64,000 bases of DNA from Zopfochytrium polystomum (lineage: Eukaryota > Chytridiomycota > Chytridiomycetes > Chytridiales > Chytridiaceae). Under the pieces are notes generated by a model. That model had not been told where the DNA came from. It saw only the letters and a list, made by a program, of their open reading frames with translations, and searched no databases. The stretch covers positions 124,001-188,000 of the forward strand of contig JAIVFJ010000116.1 of assembly GCA_025765615.1 (NCBI GenBank). Direction: 5' to 3'. This document shows, piece after piece, positions 34,671-44,760 of this stretch (positions within the stretch are counted from its first letter, which is position 1; each line of letters starts with the position of its first letter). The position numbers and the translations under genes are program-made.

Positions 34671-35124
34671 AAGGTTTTGACCGCTATCCTAGCGCAAACC
34701 TGGATTTTCCAAGTTGGGATAGAGGGGAATTTTCAATATTGGAGTGGGTTAGGTTCAGGATAGGATAAGCTTTGAAAAATTTCTGTCGGTTAAGCTGAGG
34801 TTAAAAACAGGGATAGAATAGGAAAGATCCAGTTAAGTTGATTGGGTTAGTACAGAAAGCTCTCTAACTAAGCAATTGATTGCATGTTTTTGTGAATTTT
34901 AGATTGGCTGGGTTTGAGTGCTTTCATCCTAACCCAATCTCACGTATCTCGAAATTATAGTCCCCGACTGCCCTGCGCCAACCAAGAGGATGAACATTCC
35001 ACCCACAGCGTTAGCCCCGAGCTTGGGTCAGGGCCCTGACCGTGCGGAGACTAACTTCATCGTAGCCCTTCGTGGCCCACCACACTACGTTTATTTGCAC
35101 GCACATTGTGGCCTGCCACGCCGA

Positions 35125-35293
35125 GCCTTAATGCTGAGACTGTTGATATGATTACTCCACTCGACCGTGCACCAGAGAATGTACACTTCGATGTTGTGAA
35201 GTGCTGAAGTGGAGGCCGCTCCAGCTCCACTATGCACCCAAGGCTGTCTACATGGATGGTGTGGAGTGGTTACTGCTCCAAGATAAGCCATGA
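35125..35293 (+). pseudogene. Degenerate ankyrin repeats, part 2
   Basis: One frame reads NAETVDMITPLDRAPENVHF then DVVKC followed by a stop, clearly derived from a unit of the form ...G.TPLHRAAENGHLDVVKCLL. A further piece, VYMDGVEWLLLQDKP, follows near 35245-35290. Substitutions at the conserved His, Ala and Gly positions and the stop show loss of constraint. Confidence 0.7.
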
Positions 35294-35717
35294 ATGATTC
35301 TCATTGTTTTCTTTGGAATATCTACAACCTCGACGAGGGTTCTCAACTGTGAGTGGGGTTATTAACGGAAACAGAATGAGGGCGGGCGACGGTTGACAGC
35401 TGGGAGGTGCAGCAGGCTACTTTTTTCCGACTGGTTGGTGTTACTATCTTGGATGCAACCGCAGCCAATGTCGCGGGGAAGGGAAGGTCATATTGTCTGG
35501 TGGTTTATTATCAATTGAAAGCGAGACGGGGGAGTTGGCAAGCAAAGAGAAAGCAAAGCTTTGTAACGTGCAAGTGCCAGCGCGCAAAATAAAAATAAAG
35601 AAAAGGAAGTGCAAAAAAGGGAGTGGTCTCGCCCTTAGTTTTCCGTCACGACGCCTTGGCAGCTCCCATCAACTGTTTATTGCCAAACAAGTGTCAGAAC
35701 AGGCGGCAACTGGATGG

Positions 35718-36839
35718 CTATGTGGAGCATACCTCTTGCAGTCGAGCGGTGAGATCTACTACTTCGGCCGCGGAGGGGATCTCTTTTCCGTCTCGCAGGC
35801 GAATAGCGTCTTTGCTTGGAAGCCGCACTTTCGATGCATTAACCACAATGTCTTTTACCTATTCCACGAAGAAGGTCGGGTCAGGAGGTGCCTCGTTTTT
35901 TCTTAGGGAATGGAGCAGATCGTCCCTACCTCCTCCTCATCGAGGTCTTCGTCAGCACCGTGCTCATCTTCATTACCATCGTCCTCCTCTTCTTCGTCGT
36001 CTTCATCATCTTCTTCTGCCTCTGGGGTTTCTTGGTAATCTTCATCTGGACGAACAATAAGTTGAAAATACTTCGCATGCGAAACAACTTACCCTGTTCG
36101 TCGTCGGAGTCGGCGATATCGTGAATTGTCACATCACGGTAGTCGCCTACCGCCGTCGTCGAGCCCGACCGCAGAACACGACCCTTCAGGAGGGAAGCAG
36201 CTTGTTTGTATAGATCGGACACCTGCAAAATGTCCGGTTAGATCCATCCACATATTCAGTATGGCTTCGGCTTCAGTCATTACCTCCTTGTCGTCCAAAT
36301 CGTCCTGCCCGCACAAAAGAGAGGAAGATGCCGAGTTCAGCCAATGAAGCAACAAACCAGAGGCAAGTTGCAGGTTTACCGTTTCGTCAACGTCTTCGTC
36401 CGATTCATCCTCGTCCCTGGCGTCTTTAGCGTCGACCTCGTCGGCCTCTTCGTCAACGTCAGCCTCTTCAATCTCTGCGTCGCCGTCATCGTCAACGTAG
36501 TCTCCGTCCTCGGCGTCATCCTCCTGAAACAGAAACGTGGAACGGGGTCAGATTGCGTCGTGGCGTCGAGCAGGTCAAAATGGGGGCAGCTGTTTCGGTG
36601 TTCGTTGGTGCTCGTCCGGCGGGCAACTTGGCACTGGCCACGCTTTAACACACACATCCGCACACGCACACACACGCACGCACACACACACGTACCGGAA
36701 GGTCGGTGGCCATCAAAACGCTGGTCGACCAGAGCGATCCTTTTTGGGGTCCGTGCTCGTGCTCGGCGGCGGCGGCGGCGCTGCTCTGCATGGCCGCCGA
36801 GTCGGCGGCATGCATCGAGACTGAGGCATCGCCCATCAT
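35718..36839 (-). CDS. Unrecognised acidic protein
   Basis: Six exons on the minus strand, start ATG 36837-36839 (MMGDASVSMHAADSAAMQSS). After an Ala/His-rich exon comes an acidic exon (EDDAEDGDYVDDDGDAEIEE...), a 21-nt exon (36284-36304, DDLDDKE), the folded-looking VSDLYKQAASLLKGRVLRSG and STTAVGDYRDVTIHDIADSD, a second acidic run of about 40 residues, and a conserved-looking end VKDIVVNASKVRLPSKDAIR continuing LRDGKEIPS. The join into the last exon uses the acceptor GTGGAATAG; without it the frame meets a stop. The end was set at TAG 35718-35720 (LTARLQEVCST*), but a GTATGC donor there could lead to another exon. About 235 residues. The acidic runs suggest a histone- or RNA-linked nuclear protein, but no family was recognised. 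Confidence 0.55.
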
Positions 36840-37146
36840 CGTGTCGCGAGGTAGAATCGAACGGGAAGGAGAGGGAGCGGCGAACAGTGGGGGGGGGAGG
36901 GCGTCCGCGGGTCGTCGGAACAGGAAGTCGGGGGGGCCGTGAGGGAAGTTTGTGGGGGAAGGCGGGTGGAGCGTGCCAGTAAGTCTTTTTTGTGGTTTGC
37001 GTTGTTGTTTTTTTTTATTTTTATGCCTGTCCTATGTCTGGTTGTTCTCACGGTCGGACGAGCTGGACCTGTCCAGGTCCGAAGCCCAGCACCGTACTTG
37101 TCAAGTATTAAAAGACCTGGTGGCAGTACCCAAAGCACCCTTCACA
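36840..37146. other. Intergenic, acidic-protein gene / Prp40
   Basis: About 300 nt between the start of one minus-strand gene and the stop of the next. T-rich stretch at 37007-37023; no coding signal seen. Confidence 0.5.
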
Positions 37147-39994
37147 TTAGACTCTGCGTTTGTGACCGCGCTCCTCCTCACTCGCGTCCCGGCTTCTTGA
37201 CGAGTCTCGCCTGTGCCGCCTGCGCTCGCGGTCGCGGTCGCGCCCCCGCTCGTCCCTCTCCCGCGAATCTCGATCGTCTCGGTGGCGCCGCTTTCGGCGG
37301 CTGTTTCCTTCCTCCTCGGAGTTCGACCCGGACTCATCTCCCTTCTCTCCCTTGTCCTGCTCGTCGTCAGTCCGGTGATGGGCGCAATGAAAGAAAAAGT
37401 AGCAAATTAGTAACGATTTTGTGTGAGTTTTCCTGCGAATTCTCGTAAGATTACCTTTTGGTTAGCTTTTGCTGCTAAACGTTGAACAAACTTCTCAAAC
37501 GTTTGGATGCGCTGCTCAGCTTCAAGATCCTCGTACTCTGGCAAGTTTTCGACGAGTGGTTGCACCTGGACGCCGTGAGAGAGAAAAAAAAAAAGGTGAG
37601 AAACGGGAAGGCAGATAGTCGCACATTTCAATACTTCTGTCCATTGCGTCGAAGATGTTATGGGAGGTACTAGTTTCTTCAGCACGTACTTGAACGCGTC
37701 GGTTTTTTTGCGAAGTCGTTTTTCCTGTTTTCGGCGCTCTTCTTTCTGTTTTGCAAGAGCCTTGTTCATGAACTGAAACATTCGTTAGTGCTACGTTCTT
37801 CCACGCGAAACGGAATTCTGGCCACCTCGTCAAAAACTTGCTTCAACGTAACTTTCGAAAACGGACACGGACGGCCACGGAAAGAAGACAGGAATTCATC
37901 CAAAAAGTCTTCAAACGGAGTTTCGATAGTAACTACAAGGCCGATGCTCTGCTTCCGGAGGCAAGTAGCAGTGGACCAGTGCCCAGTTTTCAACCCGAAA
38001 AATCGAATTTCAGTATTGCACGTGGGTGAGGTGGTGGTAGAGAAACAGGAAAAATGGACGGCAGCAGTTTGTAAGTCCTCACCCGCACAGCATCCAAAAT
38101 CGCCTTACGTTCACCCTGATACCGATAGTCCAGCTCTGCGACCAAGTCCCAAAACAGTTCGAGAGGTGTCGAGCCCGGTTGGCCGAGCAGTCGCAGATAG
38201 GCTGGGTTTTTTGCGAAAAGAGGATACACGTCTTTCCATTTCGCACCAGCATGAATGGGTGGGATCCACACATCCGCGGACGCCGCGTTCTCCTCCTTCT
38301 CCGGCGGAATAGCCGCTAGTGATTCCAGAAGCGCTCGGAAGGCATCGCGATTTTTGCGTTCCTCTCGCCGCTGCGCTGCGAGTTCTCGCGACCGCTGTTC
38401 CTGGTATTGCGCGTCTAAAGCTTTCATGTGGTCCTCGAAAACAGTGAGGGCGTCCATCGGTTCTGGCATCATCGTCGCAGGATCATCTTCCTTTCCATCC
38501 GGCCGGGGCGGTGGCTGCATATCCGGATGAGCAAGGCAAATGGCCCTCGCATCGCGCCATGACGTCTCGACGTTAATTGACGGCGAAGACTTCAAAACGT
38601 GCCGAAGGCGGTCCATGCTCTCTTTCCTTCGAATTCGCTGGTCCTCCTTGATGAAAATTCAGCATATTTTGTTGTCGAGCGATAAATCCTCTGCCGCAAC
38701 AGTACCTTTTCCCTCGCGCGAGTCTCATCAATAAACTCTTCAAACATCTCCATCTTGAACTTCTCCTCCAGTGACATAAAGAAGGGGTCCGACCCAAGCT
38801 CTTGCACGACTCGTCTATATTTGGTCCATCCGTTCATACCTGGGATGGCAAGAAGAAGGCGGCGGTACTCGGATCGTTCCCGCTCGAACTTGGCACGCTC
38901 CGCCTCCTGAGAAATGCCCGCGGGGTCAATCGATCGGGGAAAAAAAGGAAAGCAGAAAAAGTCGTCCTAATGACGCCAAAAACTTACTCGCTCTTCCCTT
39001 CGCTTCTCATCAATGAAATCCTGAAACGCCTGCTGCCGTTCCGCGAGTGTTTTCAAGGCGCGGTACATCGGCTTTCTTATAACAGCCCGCATCGTCTGCT
39101 CCCACGTCCAGTCCGACTGAACGCCGGCCTCGATCAGAACTTCCTTGAACGCAGCTGTGGCTTCCTCTTTTGTTTCGAAGGACGGAACAAACTCGGGCAG
39201 CGGCGTCTCCTTTGGTAAAATCGGCGTTGACGACATTGGATTTGTTGGCAAGGAGAATGTTCCCACCGGTGGGGCCGGGGTTGGGGGCAATGGATGCTGC
39301 ACGGATGGGCCGGGCGGGAGGGGCAGTGGATGCGCGGGATTTGCGGTAGGCTTGTCGAATCGGTCCATGATTTCCTTGTACTCCGCGGGCATTTCCCACA
39401 CGGTTGCCTTGGTCACTTCAAGCGACACGAAAACAAAAGCGACAATCAGAGGAGGCTAATGGAACTGTCAATACCAACCCTTGTTGCTGAAATACCGCTT
39501 TCCTGATTCTGTCTTGTATTCCTTCCAATCGCACGCAGCGAGCGCTCTCTGAATGTCGGTTAGGGCTTTTCGGCACGGATAGGCAGCAACAACGCACCTC
39601 CAGCGGTGTTTTCAGCTCATCTGGCTTTTCCCAAGTAGAAGTTCCCGTGATCGAGTTGAAATAATAAACTTTGCCATCTGATTGCGTGTGAGCGATCCAG
39701 GGTGAATTCTGCTAGTACTTTGTGTGAGTCTATGAAAATCCCTCAAAGGTGTGCTCTCAACGTTGCCAAACGACCCCAATCAAAAAGGAATCTGGAGGCG
39801 GGACTGCGGGGATCGACACAGTTCACGGGTGGGTGAGATCGTCCACCATTCGTTCAACAGCCGGCGCCCGATCTCCTGGTTGCAACTCTCTACAGATTAA
39901 CGATGAAGCTGCTTTGGCTCAGCCAGTCGTCACCGAGTGACGTGGGCGATGGGTGGGCTCCTCAACAGTTTGTACCTACCGCCAACATTGCCAT
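37147..39994 (-). CDS. PRP40: Pre-mRNA-processing factor Prp40 (WW and FF domains, U1 snRNP)
   Basis: Minus strand. The first exon is 15 nt (39980-39994, MAMLA) and joins over a 271-nt intron to NSPWIAHTQSDGKVYYFNSI. Two WW domains: WIAHTQSDGKVYYFN...TSTWEKPDELK and CDWKEYKTESGKRYFSNK...TKATVWEMPAEY. A Pro-rich linker follows, then several FF domains: EATAAFKEVLIEAGVQSDWT, YRRVVQELGSDPFFMSLEEK, ALTVFEDHM...RDAFRALLESL, KWKDVYPLFAKNPAYLRLLG, EDFLDEFLSS, DAFKYVLKKLVPPITSSTQW. The C-terminus is an Arg/Ser/Asp-rich tail ending SEEERGHKRRV* at 37147-37149. This is the full Prp40/PRPF40 layout: U1 snRNP component bridging 5' splice site and branch-site factors and binding the RNA polymerase II tail. 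The long first intron could hide one more exon. Confidence 0.92.
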
Positions 39995-40065
39995 GTCAAG
40001 CAGTAAAAAAAATCGAGATGTTTTTCGAGATATTTTTCGTGCCAACGAGCTGCGACCCATCTACA

Positions 40066-42485
40066 TCACATAACGGAACAGTCCCCATTGCTGGCGTCCC
40101 CGTCCTTCCTCCAGTCGCCCTTGCGACTTTTATCCTGCGCCTGTTGTGCGTAACCCTTCAATTCCTTCAGACGCTGGATGGCGCGCTTGTTCCCCTGCCC
40201 TGCAGCTCGAAGGTACCACCTCCTGGCGTCATCCACATCAGCCCTTACACCAACTCCGTGCTCCACATAATATCCAACAGCATATTCGGCTTTTGCCAAT
40301 CCCTTATCCGCGGCCTTTCGAGCCCACAGGTACGCCTCCGTGTCGGACTGACGTAGAACTCCATCGGCTCCAGTCAGGTACCATCCCGACAGAGCCAGCT
40401 CGGCTTCAGGATCGCCCTGTTCGGCAGCACGCGTGTACCAGGCGATTGATCTCCGTGGGTCTACCGGAAGCCCCAAATGCCCGTACTCGTAGCAGAGACC
40501 CAGCTTGTACTGCGATGGGCTGTAACCCAGCTGGGCCGCCTTGAGGAACAAGTCATGCGCGTATTGAGGATCCTACGAAATTGGTACGTTGGTCAGAGCT
40601 GGGGAGAAATGCATTGGTCATTACCGGTAGAATACTGCCGTTCGAGTCACCTTTCCCTTCGTAAAGGACTCCCAATTCGTGCAACGCATGGGGGGTTGTC
40701 GCGTCGGCTTGATTTGCCGCTCGCTTCAACCAAGTAACACCCTCCCGCGGATTCTTCGCTACGTTTAGTAGGCCGCCCAGCAAAACCATCCCGTATTTGT
40801 ACATAGCTGCGGTGTCGCTCAATGTCGCGGCTTTGCGGTAGAACTGCACCGCGCGTGCGTGATCGCGTTTCGTGCCAGCACCAACTTCGTAGCACACGGC
40901 GCTTCGATAGGTAGCTCCAGGATGGTTCTGCTTCGAAGCTTGCAAGTACAAGCCAAACGCTTTGTCATGATCGACCGTTAGACCCAGGGATCCGTTTCCA
41001 TAGCATTCCGCTAAGAAGAACATGGCCTCTGGGTAGGCACCTCGCCCGCCTCCCGGAGCTGCCAGCTTCTTTATCCATCTTAAGCTTTCTTGATGTAAAA
41101 GATCCTGATTGCGTTTCACTTTCTTCGGGTCTGGGTCCGATTCTACCAGCTCTGTTCCCACACATAATGGCATTAGGAACGATGAAAACGGAAATCCATT
41201 GAAGGGCTAGTTTACCTTCTGCAGCGACAATAAGCTGCTTCGCGAAGGTAAGCTGAAACTCAGGGTCGTTGCTAACTTTTGCTCTTTGTCTCATGGAGTC
41301 TAAGGACTCCCCGTCGGCTGTCGCTCCATCCGAATACCACTGACCTTCGCCTGGATTGCTGTCAAACCCACCCGTGCGACCTGATCTTACCGATGCCGCG
41401 TCAAAATCAGGAGCGGCAAGCGTAGGAAATGAGTTCACTCGGGCAACAGTGGGCGGTGGAGGACCAGGGTGCATCGGTCGAATCATCCCAGGAAAGGCAG
41501 GATAGGGTGAAGCACCGATGGGAAACCCTGGCGGAGGGGGAGGCGGCGCTCCAGGACCAGCTGGGAACGCCGTCCCCGGAGGAGGAGCAGGGCGCATCAT
41601 CATAGCACCTGGTGGGAACTGAAAGCCCGGTGGAGGCGGAGGAGGAGGCGGAAGGGGGTTCCCGCCGCCAACAGAATTGAACGACGCGACACTGTTGCGC
41701 TCAGACCCGCTCTGTAATCCGGTAAGCTCAGGAGTAGCACCAATGGAGTTTGGTCGTCCGTCCGACGATGCCATGGAGGTCACAGAGCTGCGCATATCTC
41801 CGGACCCCTTCAGCGAGAGGCCGGAAAGTGATACTTCCACGTTTTCCTTGTTGGAGGAGTCGTCGTCTGGATGGTTAGGAGCATCCCCAGCCTGGGGATC
41901 GCTGCCGGCACTGTGGTTGTCTTCAATGTCGCTGTGTGAGGTGAAGGGGTGCCCATTCGAAACAGATCCTTCCCCAACCGATCCTCGTCGGGTAGTTGTC
42001 GCTGGAGGCAAGAATCCGCCAGGCGGGGGTGGGCCAAGTGGGGGCCGGCCCATCATCCATGGTGGCGGCGGCGGCGCGCCCATCATCATGTGAGGACGAG
42101 GAGGGGGTTGCCCTCTAATCAAAGTTGGCGGCATGAAAGGCATCATCTGCGGTGGCGGCATGGGGCGCATCATCATGCCGGGTGGCGGGGCAGGCATTCC
42201 AGGCATGAAGTGAGGAGGAGGGGGAGGGGGAAGGGGCCGCATCACCGCCCCTTGGAGACTTGGCGACATATTGGGCGAGGAGCGGGTGATCGATAGCGGT
42301 GGGCCTCCCATTTGTGGCGGGGGCATCGGCATCGGTCGGTACGGTGGAAACCCAGGCTGCCCGGGCATATACTGCATTTGCTGAGCGTATGGGGAAGGGG
42401 ATGACGACCTTGGAGGCTCGCCTCCGCGGCTGCCATCCGATCCCGATCCAATCCAGTGTGGTGGTGGAGCGCCGACAGACGACAT
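40066..42485 (-). CDS. SKT5: Skt5/Chs4-type chitin synthase activator (SEL1 repeats, CaaX)
   Basis: Minus strand, ATG 42483-42485 (MSSVGAPPPHWIGSGSDG), stop TGA 40066-40068, three main exons with introns near 41215 and 40620. The N-terminal 400 residues are Pro/Met/Gly-rich (PPPPPPHFMPGMPAPPPGMM and similar). After DPEFQLTFAKQLIVAAE|ELV come SEL1-type repeats: AMFFLAECYGNGSLGLTVD, DKAFGLYLQASKQNHPGATY, AMYKYGMVLLGGLLNVAKNP, SQYKLGLCYEYGHLGLPVD, AEYAVGYYVEHGVGVRAD. The end is Cys-Ser-Val-Met, a CaaX box of the farnesylated type (Met at the last position). This matches yeast Skt5/Chs4, which activates and localises chitin synthase III and is itself prenylated. The gene supports the fungal nature of the window. 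Confidence 0.9.
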
Positions 42486-43200
42486 ATGCTTTGCCAAAAA
42501 CGGGAAGATGGGGAGGAACAAGCTGGGATGGTCCGGCGAGTCGGCAACGGATGGGAGGGCAATCAGTCAGAGATGCAAAGGTGTGCGAAGGTTAGTTTCT
42601 TCACCTTTTTTTCTTGCAGAGTCTCTCCGCGTGAATCTCAATCTGTCGGTCGCGGTCGCTGTCTTTGTGCCTGTCTCTCTCTGCACACGCTCTCTCTCTC
42701 TTTTTCTCTTTCTCGTTCCACTCTCTCTATTCCAGCTCGTAGTCGCGGTCCTCGTCGTCGCCGCCGTTGTCAACTTCGTCACCGACTTGCTCCGTCGCCT
42801 TGAAGCCTTGAAGGAGCGGTTCGGGTCGAGCGGATTGGACACCACAACACAGTTGCAAAAGTTGGTTGGTCGGTTGGCGTCCGGTGGCTGCTGGCGGCTG
42901 GCGACAGGACGCAGACCTCTTTTTTTTAAGTTTTTACTTCTCCTTGGGAACCACTCAATTTTTTGCTTTTCTTTTTTCGCTTTTTTTTTCTCTTTTCTTT
43001 CCTTCCTGTTTGGGGTGTCGACGTCTCCGTCTGTCCATGTTTCTTGCTCTCTTTGCCTTTGTCTCCCTCGATAGGCTTGCGACTTGGCAGTCGCGAGCTC
43101 TGCTTCTGCCCTTTTCAATGCCCTCTTGGCGATTTCATTCGGCCGCACACTCCCAAAAGGAACAGGGGAGGAAAAGACAACGGAAGCACGGCCAAACGAG

Positions 43201-43238
<38 letters not shown>

Positions 43239-43255
43239 GTCAGGCAGTCGAAATC
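42486..43255. other. Region between Skt5 and NDUFAF3-like genes
   Basis: About 770 nt between two genes of the minus strand. On the minus strand there are two peptide-like pieces, EIAKRALKRAEAELATAKSQ near 43075-43140 and LLQGFKATEQVGDEVDNGGD continuing DEDRDYELE* ending at 42727. They may belong to a small gene, but no ATG and no convincing splice join were found. The rest is CT- and T-rich. Confidence 0.3.
43208..43239 (+). repeat. (CAGA)n tetranucleotide repeat
   Basis: Eight tandem copies of CAGA in the 3' flank of the NDUFAF3-like gene, about 20 nt beyond its stop. Confidence 0.9.
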
Positions 43256-44557
43256 TCAGTTTTGTCTTCTTCTCTCAGCTCCGTCTTCTTCTCCTGCCAC
43301 CCCCTTACCCACCACCACGCGCTCGCGCTGCAGATCTACCAGCGGCCGGCCCGTCCGCCCCGATGTCGGCACGAGAGGGAGCAGCGCTGCAGCCACCCGG
43401 CGGCCTTCGCGCGAGAGTACGTTGTACGTGTTGGCCGCGTTCCTCTGCAGGCAACGACGACGATGATGATGATGGAGGGTGAATGGTGAATGGTGATGGG
43501 GGCAGTTACGATGGACATGCGCATGAGTAGATGCAACAAAACGAAAAAAAAAAAGAAAGAAAAAAAAAAAGAAAGTGGAAGAAGGGCCGGAAGGCGCAGG
43601 TGGTATGGAAGGCAACCAACTCACCGTCGCCATCACCTCGACTTGCATTCCGAGGGAGTGAAAGTGCGACTTGAGGACGGGCGGCAGCACCTGCAGCTGC
43701 GGGCCCGTTCCGACGAAAACAATGTCCGGCGGGGGCGCGACAATCTCAAAGAGCTTGAACACGTCGGCCGTCCAACCGTGGAACACCGACGACGGGTTGT
43801 CCACAACGCGCGGGCCGGGCCCCGCCGCCGCAGCCGCCGCAGCCGCCGAGGCGCGCGACTCCTCCAGCAGAGCGTCCAGGGCCGCTTCGTCCGGCCCACC
43901 CACGCCATACTGCGGTGCGTCCCACAGGTAAACGCCCTGGTTCACGAGCACGACGGGTCCTGCGATGCGGAGATCGTCAACATCGAACCCTTCCGCCGTG
44001 ACGCGCCGCACCTGGCGCCCCCCGCCCACCCCGCCAACCCCCAGCAGCCCGAACGCATCGCTGCCGTCTAGATCCACCGACTGAGCCGGTCCAAATTCGA
44101 TCGTCCTCTTTGCCGCCGCCGCGTCCGTGGGAGGCGTCGCCGTCGTCGGCGGCGTCGTTGGCGCCCCCTTTAATGGCGAGGTCTGGCCAGGGTGAACGAG
44201 CGTGGCCCCTTCCTCCCGCGCGGATTCCGATGGCGGCGGTGGTGTCGGCGGGGGTGGCGGCCGGCTGACGGTTTTCCCGACGACTTTGGTTGCATACGCG
44301 GCGGCTGCAATGGCGAGCGGGGGGCGACGGCGCGGGATGCGCTCAAAGGGGAGTGATGGAAATTGTGAGCAGAAGGAGCGCTTGGCTGCGTGCGGCGGCG
44401 CGGAGACTGCTGCTGCGGCTGCTGCGGCTGTTGCCGTCGGCATTGGAAATATGGCTAACAGGCACGCGGGCGCAAGTGGCGATGCAGGAAGGAGGCGGAA
44501 GGCTGCCTGGCGATGGCCGAAAGTTGCGCCGGCGCAAAGCGATCGTTCCGCGTACAT
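43256..44557 (-). CDS. NDUFAF3: NDUFAF3-like complex I assembly factor (Mth938 domain)
   Basis: Two exons on the minus strand, 43625-44557 and 43256-43444, with an in-frame 180-nt intron. Starts MYAERSLCAGATFGHRQAAF; the Ala/Arg/Pro-rich first 130 residues fit a mitochondrial presequence plus low-complexity linker. The Mth938 (DUF498) domain follows: FGPAQSVDLDGSDAFGLLGV, VVLVNQGVYLWDA, LFEIVAPPPDIVFVGTG (family: P....V.GTG), LPPVLKSHFHSLGMQVEVMA|T, RNAANTYNVLSREGRRVAAA continuing LLPL. NDUFAF3 helps build the Q-module of complex I in the inner membrane. The protein is about twice the usual length because of the N-terminal extension and a poly-Ala insert. Divergent from the EndoU gene. Confidence 0.88.
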   Translation of the reverse strand: MYAERSLCAGATFGHRQAAFRLLPASPLAPACLLAIFPMPTATAAAAAAAVSAPPHAAKRSFCSQFPSLPFERIPRRRPPLAIAAAAYATKVVGKTVSRPPPPPTPPPPSESAREEGATLVHPGQTSPLKGAPTTPPTTATPPTDAAAAKRTIEFGPAQSVDLDGSDAFGLLGVGGVGGGRQVRRVTAEGFDVDDLRIAGPVVLVNQGVYLWDAPQYGVGGPDEAALDALLEESRASAAAAAAAAGPGPRVVDNPSSVFHGWTADVFKLFEIVAPPPDIVFVGTGPQLQVLPPVLKSHFHSLGMQVEVMATVSWLPSIPPAPSGPSSTFFFFFFLFFFRFVASTHAHVHRNCPHHHSPFTLHHHHRRRCLQRNAANTYNVLSREGRRVAAALLPLVPTSGRTGRPLVDLQRERVVVGKGVAGEEDGAERRRQN

Positions 44558-44652
44558 TGGAAATAAAAAAAAATAAGTTTGAAGGACCAGCTGATTGAAT
44601 TATCAGCCGCCACACACAAAGAGACGAAGACAAATGAGAAAATAAGTATGAC

Positions 44653-44691
<39 letters not shown>

Positions 44692-44760
44692 AAAGGGAGA
44701 AAGTCGACCACTCGAGCAGCCCAACGGCAACAACCAACCAACACTAGAAAGCAAAAAAAG
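44558..44760. promoter_or_regulatory. Divergent promoter region NDUFAF3-like / EndoU
   Basis: About 200 nt between two divergent ATGs, carrying a run of about 33 A (44654-44686). Long A runs exclude nucleosomes in fungi, so a bidirectional promoter is plausible; no TATA or CCAAT box is evident. Confidence 0.45.

Larger units (their letters stand above)
33719..35717. other. 2-kb gene-poor stretch with ankyrin relics
   Basis: No open exon with splice-site support was found on either strand. The only recognisable coding traces are ankyrin-repeat fragments (listed separately) scattered between about 34200 and 35300 with in-frame stops and frame changes. The stretch 34660-34960 has loose TAGGTT/GGATAG-like repeats; nothing else was recognised. 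Confidence 0.6.

Noticed and set aside
42567..43148. Minus-strand Lys/Arg-rich open frame between Skt5 and NDUFAF3-like
   Set aside because: No ATG, mixed composition and no clear splice pair. Two peptide pieces inside it look gene-like, so the region is only noted, not called.
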